38,871 nt of DNA from Prorocentrum cordatum (taxonomy: Eukaryota; Sar; Dinophyceae; Prorocentrales; Prorocentraceae), in contig CAUYUJ010022078.1 of assembly GCA_963575745.1 (NCBI GenBank), positions 90,001-128,871 on the forward strand. The letters run 5' to 3'. Below are positions 19,246 through 28,290 of the stretch, one piece after another. The position numbers and the translations under genes are program-made. Under the pieces are notes generated by a model. It did no database searches, had not been told where the DNA came from, and saw only the letters and a list, made by a program, of their open reading frames with translations. Positions within the stretch are counted from its first letter, which is position 1. Each line of letters starts with the position of its first letter.

Positions 19246-19246
19246 G

Positions 19247-19306
19247 ACGTTGGTTCCTCTCCCCCCGAACCTCCTCATCACCCGAAGGGTGGTCGTATAA
19301 GTATGT
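19247..19306 (+). repeat. ACGTTGG...CCCGAAGGGT box, copy 1
   Basis: About 60 bases nearly identical to 27221-27285, containing CACCCGAAGGGTGGTCG, which can form a small hairpin. No gene is seen in the unique stretch 19307-19408. Confidence 0.85.
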
Positions 19307-19408
19307 ACACATATGAACGCACATATGTAGATACATCCGCCACGGTGACCCGAGGCGAACTGAAGTTTTCCCCAACTCCTAAACTTTTCGGTCCTTCGTA
19401 GTGAAGAT

Positions 19409-19770
19409 TCATCGGAGGAGAGGGGGTGATATCGAACTGGAACGGAGAGCCCCCCTACCGGGAAATCGGTTTCGGTTTCGTGTTCGTGCGTGCCGTGCGT
19501 GCGGGCGAGGCGGAGCTGCGTGGGCGGGCGAGAAGAAAGTCTCCTCCGGCTGAGGCGAAACCGGACCAGATGATTCCTGACCGGGGGCCGGTGGCGCGCG
19601 GTGTCCAGCCAGTGTCCCGCCTCCGGCTGAGCGCGGCCGGAGCACATGATTCCTGTCCGGGGGCCAGTGGCGCGCAGTGTCCCGCCGGTGCCCCGCCTCC
19701 GGCTGAAGCGCGGCCGGACCAAATGATTCCTGACCGGGGGCCGGTGGCGCGCGGTGTCCCGCCGGTGTCC
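19409..19770 (+). repeat. Composite satellite unit, GC-rich part, copy 2
   Basis: Highly similar to 9051-9400 along its length, with three of the 80-bp sub-repeats. It ends in GTGTCCCGATGATGATG and passes into the GAT array. Confidence 0.9.
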
Positions 19771-20126
19771 CGATGATGATGATAATGGTGATGATGATGA
19801 TGTCGATGATGTTGATGATGAGGATGTTGCTGATGATGGTGATGATGATGGTGTCGCCATGATGATGATGATAATGTTGACGATGTTGTTGATGATGATG
19901 GTGGTGGTGATGCTGAAGGTGTCCCGATGATGATGATGTTGATGATGATGTTGCTGATGAGGAGGATAATGATGTCCCGATGGTGATGAAGTTGATGATC
20001 ATGATGATGCTGATCATGATGAGATGATGATGAGATGATGATGATAATGAAGATGATGGAGATGATGGTGTCCCGCTGACGGTGATGATGAAGAGGGTGA
20101 TGATGATGCTGCTGATGACGATGGTG
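19771..20126 (+). repeat. GAT/GTGTCCC array, left flank of E2
   Basis: Interrupted GAT triplets with GTGTCCCGATG interruptions near 19920 and 20064. Its last bases, GATGACGATGGTG, abut the B2 repeat of E2. Confidence 0.9.
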
Positions 20127-20243
20127 AGCCCGACCCCTCCCCTGGCGCGGCCAGACAACACTGTTCTCTGTTCTTTACTTCCAGATCGTATCTCTCGGAC
20201 GGTGCAGCGGTTGGCTTCGCAAACGGCGGAACCGATCGTCCCC
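20127..20243 (-). repeat. E2 split direct repeat B2
   Basis: 117 bases from AGCCCGACCCCTCCCCTGG to GATCGTCCCC, about 96% identical to B1. Its outer end directly abuts the GAT array. A spacer of 54 bases separates it from A2. Confidence 0.93.
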
Positions 20244-20297
20244 CCTTTGAATTGAAATTGTGGCGGAGGCCACGCCAAGCGGGGAGGGAGTGGGGGG

Positions 20298-20374
20298 AGC
20301 TTGAGCGAATTTGGTCGGAGCCCAAAAAAGGCCGCGGAAGGACAGACGGGCGCCAGCGTTTCAAGAACATGCTC
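20298..20374 (-). repeat. E2 split direct repeat A2
   Basis: 77 bases, 71 identical to A1. It runs from AGCTTGAGCGAATTTGG to AAGAACATGCTC and joins B1 without a gap. Confidence 0.93.
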
Positions 20375-20491
20375 AGCCCGACCCCTCCCCAGGCGCGGCC
20401 AGACAACACTATTCCCTGTTCTTTACATCCAGATCGTATCTCTCGGACGGTGCAGCGGTTGACTTCGCAAACGGCGGAACCGATCGTCCCC
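20375..20491 (-). repeat. E2 split direct repeat B1
   Basis: Inner copy of B, abutting A2. The A2/B1 joint reads CATGCTC|AGCCCGACC. Confidence 0.93.
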
Positions 20492-20521
20492 GAATCAGCC
20501 CGAATTGGCCCCTGGCCCATG

Positions 20522-21150
20522 TCAACGCGCCAGGCGGGTTAACTTGTCAATCTGATTTCTGTCGGCGGCGCCCTTTAGGTATAAGCTGAGACGAGAGGCC
20601 AGCGAAACCCCGAAGAACACGAAAGGCGACTTAATAGGAGCAGACACACGGCGGTGGCGACAGAAGAAATCGTTACTAACAAAAGGCCCACCCGAGGCCG
20701 TTAAAATGTCGAGCGGGCCGTGGCGACCCGACGCCGAACAAACACAATGGGGCACTCTGGAGGTCCAAACGCCACGGGCCCGACTCCAAAAACCGAGATA
20801 ATCCTGAACAGACTCTCCGAGATAATCCTGAACAGACTCTAGTTGCTCCTTGCAGGGACTGATTACAATCGCTGGACACCCAGCGGAAAAGGCAGCACTC
20901 GCAATCTTAAGAAGGTTGTGAATGCACTGGGCAATAGTTGCGCGGAGCTGGTGACTACTGTCCCCCGTGTGATCAGCACTCAAGTCTGGAAGCGTCGCAA
21001 CAACGCCGCGCACGGCACAAGAACCGACCAGCCCTAGCAGCATCTTTCGGACGACCGAGAGATCGCGCATGGAGGCGTTGACCCACAGTGCACCGTGCTC
21101 ACTGGACTCACAAAGGTATCGGCCCGCTTCACCTTTCGAGAATCCAACTT
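20522..21150 (-). CDS. E2 methyltransferase-like region
   Basis: This frame follows the YR frame and overlaps its end in the -1 frame. It reads VFPEVGFSKGEAGRYLCESS, KMLLGLVGSCAVRGVVATLP, QLRATIAQCIHNLLKIASAA, CPAIVISPC and VSAPIKSPFVFFGVSLASRL. Position and layout (RGV...P, then a helical AIQ/TIAQ block, then xxISP/xxEHP) match the E1 region at 10637-11227, and I infer the same methyltransferase-like domain. Catalytic motifs are not clear, so the domain may be degenerate. Confidence 0.45.
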
Positions 21151-22215
21151 CGGGGAAAACTTGACTCTTTTGTTCGCACCCGAATTTGAGGCCTTGGCGC
21201 AGCTGGCGCGCAAGGCCCCGAGCGCACTCTGCGGCAGAAAGGCGGGGGCCTGCAGGACGTCGCTCCCGCCGAGCAGGCTGCCCAACCGCGCGTGGATCGT
21301 CTCGCTCCAGTCGACCACGGCCTGCGGCGCCCTGTTCAGCAGGGAGAGGTAGCGGACGTGCTTGGCGTAGCGCAAGCTGCTGTGCGGGTTGCCGTGCCGC
21401 AGCCGCTCGGTGATCCCGCTGAGTGGGAGCTGGTCCACGGCCGCCGCGTGACTCGCGGCCCCGTGGCGCACCTGGTAGGCGACCGCCGTGGGCGCCTCGG
21501 GCAGCGCGGCCAGCCGCTCCTCGAACCGCTTGGTGAACCAAGCCCCGTCGAACGACCGGGGCTGGCAGCTGGGGCCCCGAGCCCCTCGGGGGCGCCGCAG
21601 GGCCGCGCTGCCGCCGCCGCTCCAGCAGGCCTCGCGCAAGATCACGCCTTCGTCGGCGCCCATGACCTTGCTCCTCGCCTCCTCCTCGCTGGAGTAGAGG
21701 AGAAGGGCCCACGTGGGCTTGACCGCCCTGCCAGTCCCGATCAAGGTCTTGGGCGTCATGCTCACCAGGTCGGACGGCAAGCGCAGCATGCCGTCCCAGG
21801 CCAGCCACAGCGCCGTCGCGAACTCCAGGTCCTCCAGCAGCAGGCTGACCCCGACCACCGCCAGCGCCCAAGGCCAGCACAGAGGGTCTCGAGTCCCTCC
21901 TCGGGCGCGGCGGCGGAACCCCGCCACGGCTGCCCGAGCCACAGGAAAGTTGCCGTGGCGAGCCGTCCCCAAGCTGGGTCGCCGGTACTGCAGGGCCGCC
22001 AGCAGCCTCGAGCCCTCGCCGACCTCCATCCCGTCGAAGAACAGGACGTCCATGTAGTTGGCGGCCAGCTGGTCGAGGCGCCGAGCGGAGATCTCCGCCG
22101 GAGTCCCCTAGTTGGCCCACTCTAGGAAGCCGCGCCCGCTCTCGGAAGGCGGTGCGCGTGGGCGGCTTGACCTTGTTGGTCTGCAAGAAGGTGAGCCCAG
22201 GCTCGACGTCCCCCC
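21034..22215 (-). pseudogene. E2 tyrosine recombinase, near complete, one in-frame TAG and one slip
   Basis: The N-terminus (PGLTFLQTNKVKPPTRTAFR) is in another frame up to about 22130. After a one-base slip the frame reads FLEWAN, TAG (22108-22110), GTPAEISARRLDQLAANYMD and on to the stop at 21034. DGMLRLPSDLVSMTP carries the first catalytic Arg. YQVRHGAASHAAA is Box II, with Tyr where most YRs have His. RHGNPHSSLRYAKHVRY carries the His and the Tyr nucleophile. From the TAG to the stop at 21034 is about 360 codons. The enzyme would cut and join the circular cDNA at its target. The C-terminus extends past the YR fold and overlaps the next frame. Confidence 0.8.
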
Positions 22216-22694
22216 GCGCGTCGCCGTGGCGGGCCGTCCTGGTACTCGCCCGCTGTCTTCTCAAGATCTCGGCTCGAGTCACAGGCCGACCCGCTCGACT
22301 CCGTGTCGCTGCTGGAGGAGCTGTCGGAGCTGAGGCTGAGGCGGTGCTCGACCCCGTTGGCGTCTCCCAACGGGTCCTCCTGGTCACCACTCGGCTGGGC
22401 AGCACTCTTGGCGGCGAAGTCCCGCCCAGGCTGCTCGCGCTCCTCAGCCTCGCCGAGGAAGCGCGTGCCGCCCGCGTCCCGCCAGGTGGCTGCCTCGCCG
22501 CAAGCGCGGGCGAGGGCCGAGGCAGCACGGCCCCGCGCCTCGTCGGCCCCGAGTTGGCCAGCATTGCGGCAGTCACCTTCGTGGGAGCTGAGCGGTCGCC
22601 CGATGGTGCGGCTCCCCTTGTCCGCCGAGTTAAACTCACTTGGTAACCAGCGTACGGCTACGGAGGATCCGGTCAAGATACTCAAGGCCGCCAA
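22122..22694 (-). CDS. E2 RNase H C-terminus and Ser-rich linker
   Basis: Begins LAALSILTGSSVAVRWLPSE and FNSADKGSR, the last RNase H block with its Asp, then a low-complexity linker (LSLSSDSSSSSDTESSGSAC). A one-base slip near 22690 separates it from the preceding RT/RNase H frame. It overlaps the N-terminus of the recombinase in a different frame. Confidence 0.65.
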   Translation of the reverse strand: MAALSILTGSSVAVRWLPSEFNSADKGSRTIGRPLSSHEGDCRNAGQLGADEARGRAASALARACGEAATWRDAGGTRFLGEAEEREQPGRDFAAKSAAQPSGDQEDPLGDANGVEHRLSLSSDSSSSSDTESSGSACDSSRDLEKTAGEYQDGPPRRRAGGRRAWAHLLADQQGQAAHAHRLPRAGAAS

Positions 22695-24228
22695 CTCTCT
22701 GCACGTCTGATTTAGAACATAATGTGAATACCTTCCCTTTTTCCAATGCAGGTGTCAAACTCAGGTTGTCGCATAAGTTCAGGATGACATGACCCAAAGC
22801 ACCTGCCCGCCGAAGCCGATGTCCCACGCCAGTGATGAAGGCGCGGCCCTCTAGACGCATGATGTCCTCGGGACGCCGCCAGCGCCCGAACACCTTCAGC
22901 TTCCAGGAGTCCAGCGGCAGCAAGAAGCTCGGGCCGATCTCCTCGAAATTCACCTGGTGCTCGACCGATGTTGACGCACGCCGAGCAGGCTTGGCAGCAC
23001 TCGACGTCCGAATTGACCCCTCGCTCTCGAAGGGCAAAACCGTGTCTGACGTCTCAGGGTCCTCGACAAGGCCTGTCACGCCCGTCGGCTCCCTGGCGTC
23101 GTCAGCTCGTTCAAGATCACGCGCAGCCTGGAGGGCATGTCGCCGAGCCTCTATGGCCCCCTAGCACTTGTACCGCCAACGCTCCACACAAGAGGCCGCG
23201 GCCCACACGTCGTGCTGAGTCCAGGTCTTCTCCGTCACGGCATAGCGTCCAAACCCCGTGGCCTCCAGATCTCCTGAGCCAGTGGAGGCGTCCGTAGCTA
23301 GCACCACGGGGTCCACCTCCAACTTGGTGTCCAGGTAGGCAAAGGCGATGAGGGCTGCTGCCGCGCGGCACTCAGTGGCCACCTCGGGCCAAAGACGCCA
23401 GCGCCGCGGCCCTGCAGCCCGAGCGAAGCGATAGGCACTGTGGAAGACGCTCAGTAAGCAGCGCCGCAAGATGGCGGCCCACGTGTAGTGGCCGAGGAGC
23501 GATAGCATGTCGTCGCCGCTGCAGTAGCCGCGCTCAGCGACCTCCAGCAACGCCAAGCGCAGCCTCCAGACGCGGCCCCTGCTCACGGAGATGCGGCCCG
23601 TCTCGAAATCGAAGTTCAAGCCCGTGAACTTCTGATCCCACGGGTCCGAGTGCACCCCCTTGCACTTCAGATGGCTGGCCTCCAGACGCTGGTGGACCTG
23701 CTCAATCGTCGCGCTCACGGACGCAGGGTCGCACCCGATGGCGGCCACGCCGTCGACGTGCACGGCGACGCCCGCGGTCTCGCTCACGTCGGGCACCGCG
23801 CACCTGTCCTGAATGATGCGGCTCGCGCTGGTGCCGGCCGCAACGACCTGCGAGACCACCGGCGCTTGGCAGAAGTACGAGCTCCAACTCCAGCCCATGG
23901 GAAGGACAGTGAGCAGGGGCGAGACCTTGCCCTCCACCCGAGAGCCGATGTCCACCTCGGGCAGCGCCTCCAGCAACGCGTCCACGGGCACCGCGGGCAG
24001 CACGAACATCTCGTCCAGCCCAGGCGGCACCCCGATGCGATAGAAAGCCGCCTCGATGTCCACCGGACTCAGCGAGAGGTTGTGGCTGGCTGGGATCTTC
24101 AGGCCCCGCCAGACGCCAGCCGACGGCAGCGCGGTCGTGTCGGGGTCGATGAACTCCTGGTTGACGGCCCTCGTGTCGAGGATCATCCTCAGCTGGTTCC
24201 CCGACTTCTCGACAAAGAACAAGCCCAC
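22636..24228 (-). pseudogene. E2 reverse transcriptase and RNase H, single in-frame TAG
   Basis: From 24228: GLFFVEKSGNQLRMILDTRA, motif A PVDIEAAFYRI, motif B LPMGWSWSSYFCQ, and motif C as AVHVDGVAAIGCD (D-G; E1 has D-N). The thumb-like part follows (KCKGVHSDPW, FTGLNFDFETGRISVSRG), then RNase H: VLATDASTGSG, EDIMRLEGRAF and LCDNLSLTPALEKG. The only stop before 22636 is TAG at 23161-23163, after ERWRYKC. The frame continues unchanged beyond it. The last RNase H block (WLPSE) is in the neighbouring frame. It would reverse-transcribe the element. Confidence 0.82.
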
Positions 24229-24824
24229 CGTAGAAGGGCGTGGGGGGGAAAACGAATCATACCTGCCTTGTGCATGTCACTCAAGAAGCGAGCGTAGTGG
24301 CGTGGAGACCGCCGCAGCTTCTCATCAATGTACGGAACGACTGGGGCACGAACCAGTTCGGGATCGCGTAGCAGTCGCTGGCGCCAATCGCGCCACAACT
24401 CGCGAAGGTGACCGTCCAGCAGCTCGGAAGCGTCGCACTTCACGGCGTCGCTGGGGAGACTCACGCGACCTTCGGTGTGCACGATGGACTTCACGGGCTG
24501 ACAGTCATAGCCCGGTGTACTTCGGCACAGCTCCGAGAGGGCCGTCGCCGCAGTGCAAGGTGGCCCATCCAGGGCCTGAATTCTAATACTCATTTGCTCG
24601 ATGCCTTGGCGTTGACCCAAGGAGAGAGACTCGAAGTTGCTTGACGCATCCCGCCCGTATAGCCAATTTAGACAATGTAGAGCTTCACATGCCCAGCGAG
24701 AAGAATAAAAATATTGGCGAGCACGGCTTCTCCGATGTCGAGTCGAGGAGTGGAAGCCGTCGAAGTCTTCCTCGACCCGCAAAGCCACGGGGACTGGGAA
24801 CAGCTCCCGCGGCACAGCCATCAC
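24189..24824 (-). CDS. E2 pol N-terminal region
   Basis: Reads PRELFPVPVALRVEEDFDGF, EALHCLNWLYGRDASSNFES, CRSTPGYDCQPVKSIVH, ELLDGHLRELWRDWRQRLLR and YIDEKLRRSPRHYARFLSDM, then HKAGMIRFPP. It is the region upstream of the RT fingers, conserved in E1. It leaves frame at a run of seven C at 24242-24248. One more C would continue into VGLFFVEKSG of the RT. It is part of the pol polyprotein, not a separate gene. Confidence 0.7.
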   Translation of the reverse strand: MMAVPRELFPVPVALRVEEDFDGFHSSTRHRRSRARQYFYSSRWACEALHCLNWLYGRDASSNFESLSLGQRQGIEQMSIRIQALDGPPCTAATALSELCRSTPGYDCQPVKSIVHTEGRVSLPSDAVKCDASELLDGHLRELWRDWRQRLLRDPELVRAPVVPYIDEKLRRSPRHYARFLSDMHKAGMIRFPPHALLRWACSLSRSRGTS

Positions 24825-26172
24825 TGATAATCACTTACCATCCGCGGCCGCAGCCGCTCCTGATTTGCCTTTTTCGGGTCGATGGCCGCCAACTTCTCTT
24901 TCAAAAACTTATTCTCGCTCGCCAGCTTGTCGGCGCGGCTCTGCAGGCCCGCTGAGTTGTCGCGGCCCCCGCTGCCGCCTGCGCCGCCGCGCCGAGCTGT
25001 CGATCTCCCCCCTCGTACTTTGCGTCTCTCCTTGAGGACGCTCGCCTCCTTGTGCAGCTCATCTGCCGCGTAGCTCGAGAGGGCGGGCGAGATCATCATG
25101 GGGCCGCGGGTCTCCGACGTGCCGAGGTAGATGTGCTCGTCCTCGGCCAGATCATCGCCCGCCGCCCCCATGCGGTGGAGATACCTGCCCCTGTGCTTGT
25201 ACTCAATCATCTGCGCCTTCCTGCAGATCAGCTCGAAGATCGCTAGCTCTGACGCGTTCAGCTGGTCAATCTGAATGCCGATCTGCAGCAGGCGCAGACA
25301 GAACTCGTGAAAGTCGACCCCTGGATCTGAAGGCGGCAGCCCCGCCTCTGCCTTGAATCGAGCGCGGCGGGAACGAGGCGCTGCATCCTGGTCTCGAATG
25401 AAGCGACGCACCCAACCAGCGGTCCTCGGGCCCAGCAGGGGCCATGGCGGCCAGGCGGTCTCCGTGAGCTGCTTCGCGCCCTCGCGGAACCCCAGGCGAC
25501 GACCGTCCCCCGCGCTCTCGTGGATCGCCAGCGCCCGCGCGTCGAGGGCCGTCTCTGGGCCCCCGTACTGCACGAGAAAGCTGCTGTTGCCGACCTTCAC
25601 GAAGCCGAGGCCCTCGCCGATCGCACCGAAGTCCACCGACAGGCTAGGCAGCTTGGCCGAGCTGCTCTGCCCTTGCTGTCTGGACCGGGCAGGTTGGACA
25701 CGCTCTCCCAGCCAGGCGGAATCGGGGCTGAATCCGAGTCCAAGCCCGCCTCCTTGGGCGCTGCTGGGCGTCTCAGCGTCGTCTCCACCTCGGCGAAGGA
25801 CCGTGCCGACGCGGCCGCCGCCGCCTCCAATAACTCCCGTGGCTCGGGTGTCCAGTCGGCGCCGTGCGACCTCGCGTTGGCGGCTGGGGCCGTGCCAACC
25901 ACTGACGCGCGGCCCCTCTGCCCTGGGAGGGCTCTCGCCGCGCCCTGGATCACGTCGGTGTGCAGCGCGTGGGGATGCATGTCGCCGTCGGGCGTGATCA
26001 TATAGAAGATCTCGCCACTCTCCTCCGCCCCCGCTGGAGGTGCTGTTCCCGTCGCTGTCGTTAACTCGGCGGCGGTGGCGAAACCCGCGACGACGCGCGC
26101 CTGCCAGCTCCCGCCTGCGCGCCACTGCACCTCGATGCGGTCGCCGATCGCCCAGGCCGCAGCAGCAGCCAT
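24821..26172 (-). pseudogene. E2 gag-like protein with coiled coil, one frame change
   Basis: From the ATG at 26172: AAAAAWAIGDRIEVQWRAGG, SWQARVVAGF and EIFYMITPDGDMHPHALHTD. This resembles a small beta-barrel (Tudor/SH3-like) fold, by my reading only. Near 25680-25690 the meaningful frame shifts: SVDFGAIGEGLGFVKVGNSS, WPLLGPRTAGWVRRFIRDQD, LNASELAIFELICRKAQMIE, MISPALSSYAADELHKEA and KERRKVR. A coiled-coil end follows (LQSRADKLASENKFLKEKLA). The second half is the conserved gag-like block shared with E1. The stop is at 24821, next to the pol start. Confidence 0.72.
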
Positions 26173-26179
26173 TGGCGCC

Positions 26180-26356
26180 GATCAGCACGCCCACGAGCAC
26201 TCCTCCGATCAGCACGGTCCCGAACGCGACACGCACGCCGCCGAACACCTGCACGGCAATCGCACAGGAACCCGCTTCTGAGACCACCGCGCTCTCCAGC
26301 ACACGGTCTGCGAGCCAGGTCGCCGCCCTGAGCGAGGCCTGCGCAGCGGCTGACAT
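26180..26356 (-). CDS. E2 small membrane ORF (ORF0)
   Basis: The ATG at 26356 is 17 bases inside the A1 boundary. The frame starts MSAAAQASLRAATWLADRVL, then VVSEAGSCAIAVQVFG and a transmembrane-like stretch, VAFGTVLIGGVLVGVLIGAN. It stays open beyond 26180, but the gag frame starts at 26172 in another frame, so the true end is uncertain. Position and hydrophobic end match ORF0 of E1. Confidence 0.45.
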
Positions 26357-26372
26357 GGGCCGCCGTGAATTA

Positions 26373-26449
26373 AGCTTGAGCGAATTTGGTCGGAGCCCAA
26401 AAAGGGCCGCTGTAGTACAGGCGGGCACCAGCGTTTCAAGAACATGCTC
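26373..26449 (-). repeat. E2 split direct repeat A1 (5' end of element)
   Basis: 77 bases, 92% identical to A2. The outer end AACATGCTC is followed directly by ATGATGATGG of the flanking array. Confidence 0.93.
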
Positions 26450-26999
26450 ATGATGATGGTGTCCCGCTGACGCTGAGGATGATCATGATGATGATGACGA
26501 TGCTGGTGGCCCGATGATGATGTTGATGGTGAGGATGATGATCTGGTGATGATGGTGATTTTGATGATGGTGGCCCGAGGATGGTGATGAGGCTGATGTT
26601 AATGATGATGATGGCGTCCTGATGATGATGGTGGCTATGGTGATGATGGCGACGATGATGATGGTGTCCCGATGATGATGATGATGATGATGGTGTCCCA
26701 ATGATGATGATGGTGTCCCAATGCTGATGTTGATGCTGTTGTTCATGATGATGATGGGATGGTGATGATGATGGTGATGGTTGTGTTCCGATGATGACGA
26801 TGCTGGCGCCCCGATGATGCGGATGTTGATGATGATGGTGGTGACGGTGCTGGTGTCACGATGATGATGATGATGTTGATTATGACGTTGATGATGATGA
26901 GGTGATGATGGTGGTGGTGTCCTAATGATGATGCTGATGATGATGATGATGATGTTGGTGACGTTGCTGACGAATATGTTGATGATTATGATGGCGTTG
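26450..26999 (+). repeat. GAT/GTGTCCC array, right flank of E2
   Basis: Interrupted GAT triplets with GTGTCCC interruptions near 26458, 26664, 26692 and 26713. Continuation of the array into which E2 inserted. Confidence 0.9.
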
Positions 27000-27290
27000 G
27001 TGGTGAAATCGGTTGTGGTATCGATAGTGCGACCGAGTGTGAAATCGATTGTGGGATCGATAGTAAGATCGATTGTGAGATCGATCGTCAGATCGATTGT
27101 GAGATCAATCGAATGAAATAGATCGAGTGATCTCGAATGTGAGATCGATCGAGTGACATCGATCGAGCGATACCGATAGTTAGATCGGTAGTGAGATCGA
27201 TAGTGAAACCGATCGAATGAGACGTTGGGTCCTCCCCCCCGAACTTCCTTATCACCCGAAGGGTGGTCGCATAGGTATGTTATCATTAAG
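27000..27290 (+). repeat. GATC-rich array and ACGTTGG box, copy 2
   Basis: 27000-27220 repeats GTGAGATCGAT-like units. 27221-27285 is the second copy of the box at 19247-19306, with CACCCGAAGGGTGGTCGCAT. Same order and orientation as the copy at 18906-19306. Confidence 0.9.
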
Positions 27291-28065
27291 GGCAGGGGAC
27301 CAACAATCTCAAATCGGTCCTGCGCGCGCTCGCGCACTCCTGCGTGCTCCTGGGCGAGAGGTCCCCAAAACGGGCCACGAGGGCTCCAAAACGTGACTAC
27401 GGTGGCCCAAGATGCATCAAAGATAGCCCGACAGCGCTTCATGACGCTCAAGATGGCCCCAAACTGGCCAAAGAGGCCCCCGAGACGCCCCGAGAGGTTC
27501 GGGGATTTCCTCAACTCTTCAGAACCTCGGAGAGCCTCGGGAAAAATCCGGGTGGCTCCCATGAATGGGGGCACGGGGTCTCTGGGGACTTCCGGAGGGT
27601 TCGGGCGGCTTTTGCGGACGGTACCAGTCGTCGTCGTCGTCAACGATGTCCTCGATAATTCGATGCTCCAGCCTTGAACAAAAATGCTCGACGGCCAAGA
27701 GCCGCATGATCTGGAGATGGTAACATGCATCAGAGGAGGTGTTGGCGAAACCTTTGTGGGCGGGAGGCGGGAGATCTTAGTCAGGGGAGATCGATCCCCC
27801 AATGCATGAACCAAATCCCAATGAAGGGGAGAGGGAATTACTACGATGGATGCACATGGACTGTAAACGAATGTTCCGTTTTATGTAAAGTAACTGGGTT
27901 TCATTTCTGGCAATAACTTTTCTTGATCCCCTTGCCCTGTGCCAGGTAAATTTTTCAACCTAAGTGCCCCCCAGGTCTCGCACCCTGTTCTTCTGCCAGG
28001 GAAAATCTCGAGGCTCAACCTGCGTCGTTGGGCCCCAATTTACAAACGGCTCCCGCCAGGTTCTT
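27291..28065. other. No recognisable gene
   Basis: 27340-27560 is GGCCCC/AAGA-rich with loose similarity to the minisatellite at 3795-4050 on the opposite strand. 27560-28065 is unique and moderately AT-rich. Open frames are short and lack coding signs. Confidence 0.5.
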
Positions 28066-28290
28066 CCTCGCAATTTATTCTAAACCGCGCTCTCGCTCGA
28101 GACTCCCTCGCATTTTACCTGGAATCGCGCTGTCGCGTAGGATGTCCTTGCAATTTACCAAAGGCGCTGCGCCATCGACGTCCAGAAATCGTGTTCTCGC
28201 ACGCGACCTCCTCGCAATCTACTCAGGACTCGTGCTCTCGCCTGAAGCTTCCTCGCACTTTGCGAAATCCGCTTCAATGCCCCGCTAGAC
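28066..28290 (+). repeat. 41-bp minisatellite, five copies
   Basis: Units start CCTCGCAATTTAY or a variant and carry CGCGCTCTCGC near the middle, at about 28066, 28107, 28148, 28211 and 28252. The third unit is longer. 28300-28400 has a looser CCCGCC-rich repeat. Confidence 0.75.

Larger units (their letters stand above)
20127..26449 (-). mobile_element. YR retrotransposon E2 (DIRS order, Ngaro/PAT-like)
   Basis: Same organisation and orientation as E1: A1 (26373-26449), small membrane ORF, gag-like, RT, RNase H, YR, methyltransferase-like region, B1 (20375-20491), A2 (20298-20374), B2 (20127-20243). A1/A2 differ at 6 of 77 bases and B1/B2 at about 5 of 117, so E2 is younger than E1. The A and B sequences are unrelated to those of E1 apart from the shared inner end AGCTTGAGC. 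It sits inside a GAT array (ATGATG on the right, GATGGTG on the left). Frames are interrupted at a few points by TAG codons and one-base slips. Confidence 0.9.

Noticed and set aside
21292-22125. Plus-strand frames opposite the E2 recombinase
   Set aside because: They are antisense to a strand with recognisable RT, RNase H and YR motifs and show no domain themselves.
10173-26449. LTR retrotransposons for E1 and E2
   Set aside because: The repeats are split (A1...B1-A2-B2) rather than long terminal repeats, there is a tyrosine recombinase instead of an integrase, and no aspartic protease motif was seen.
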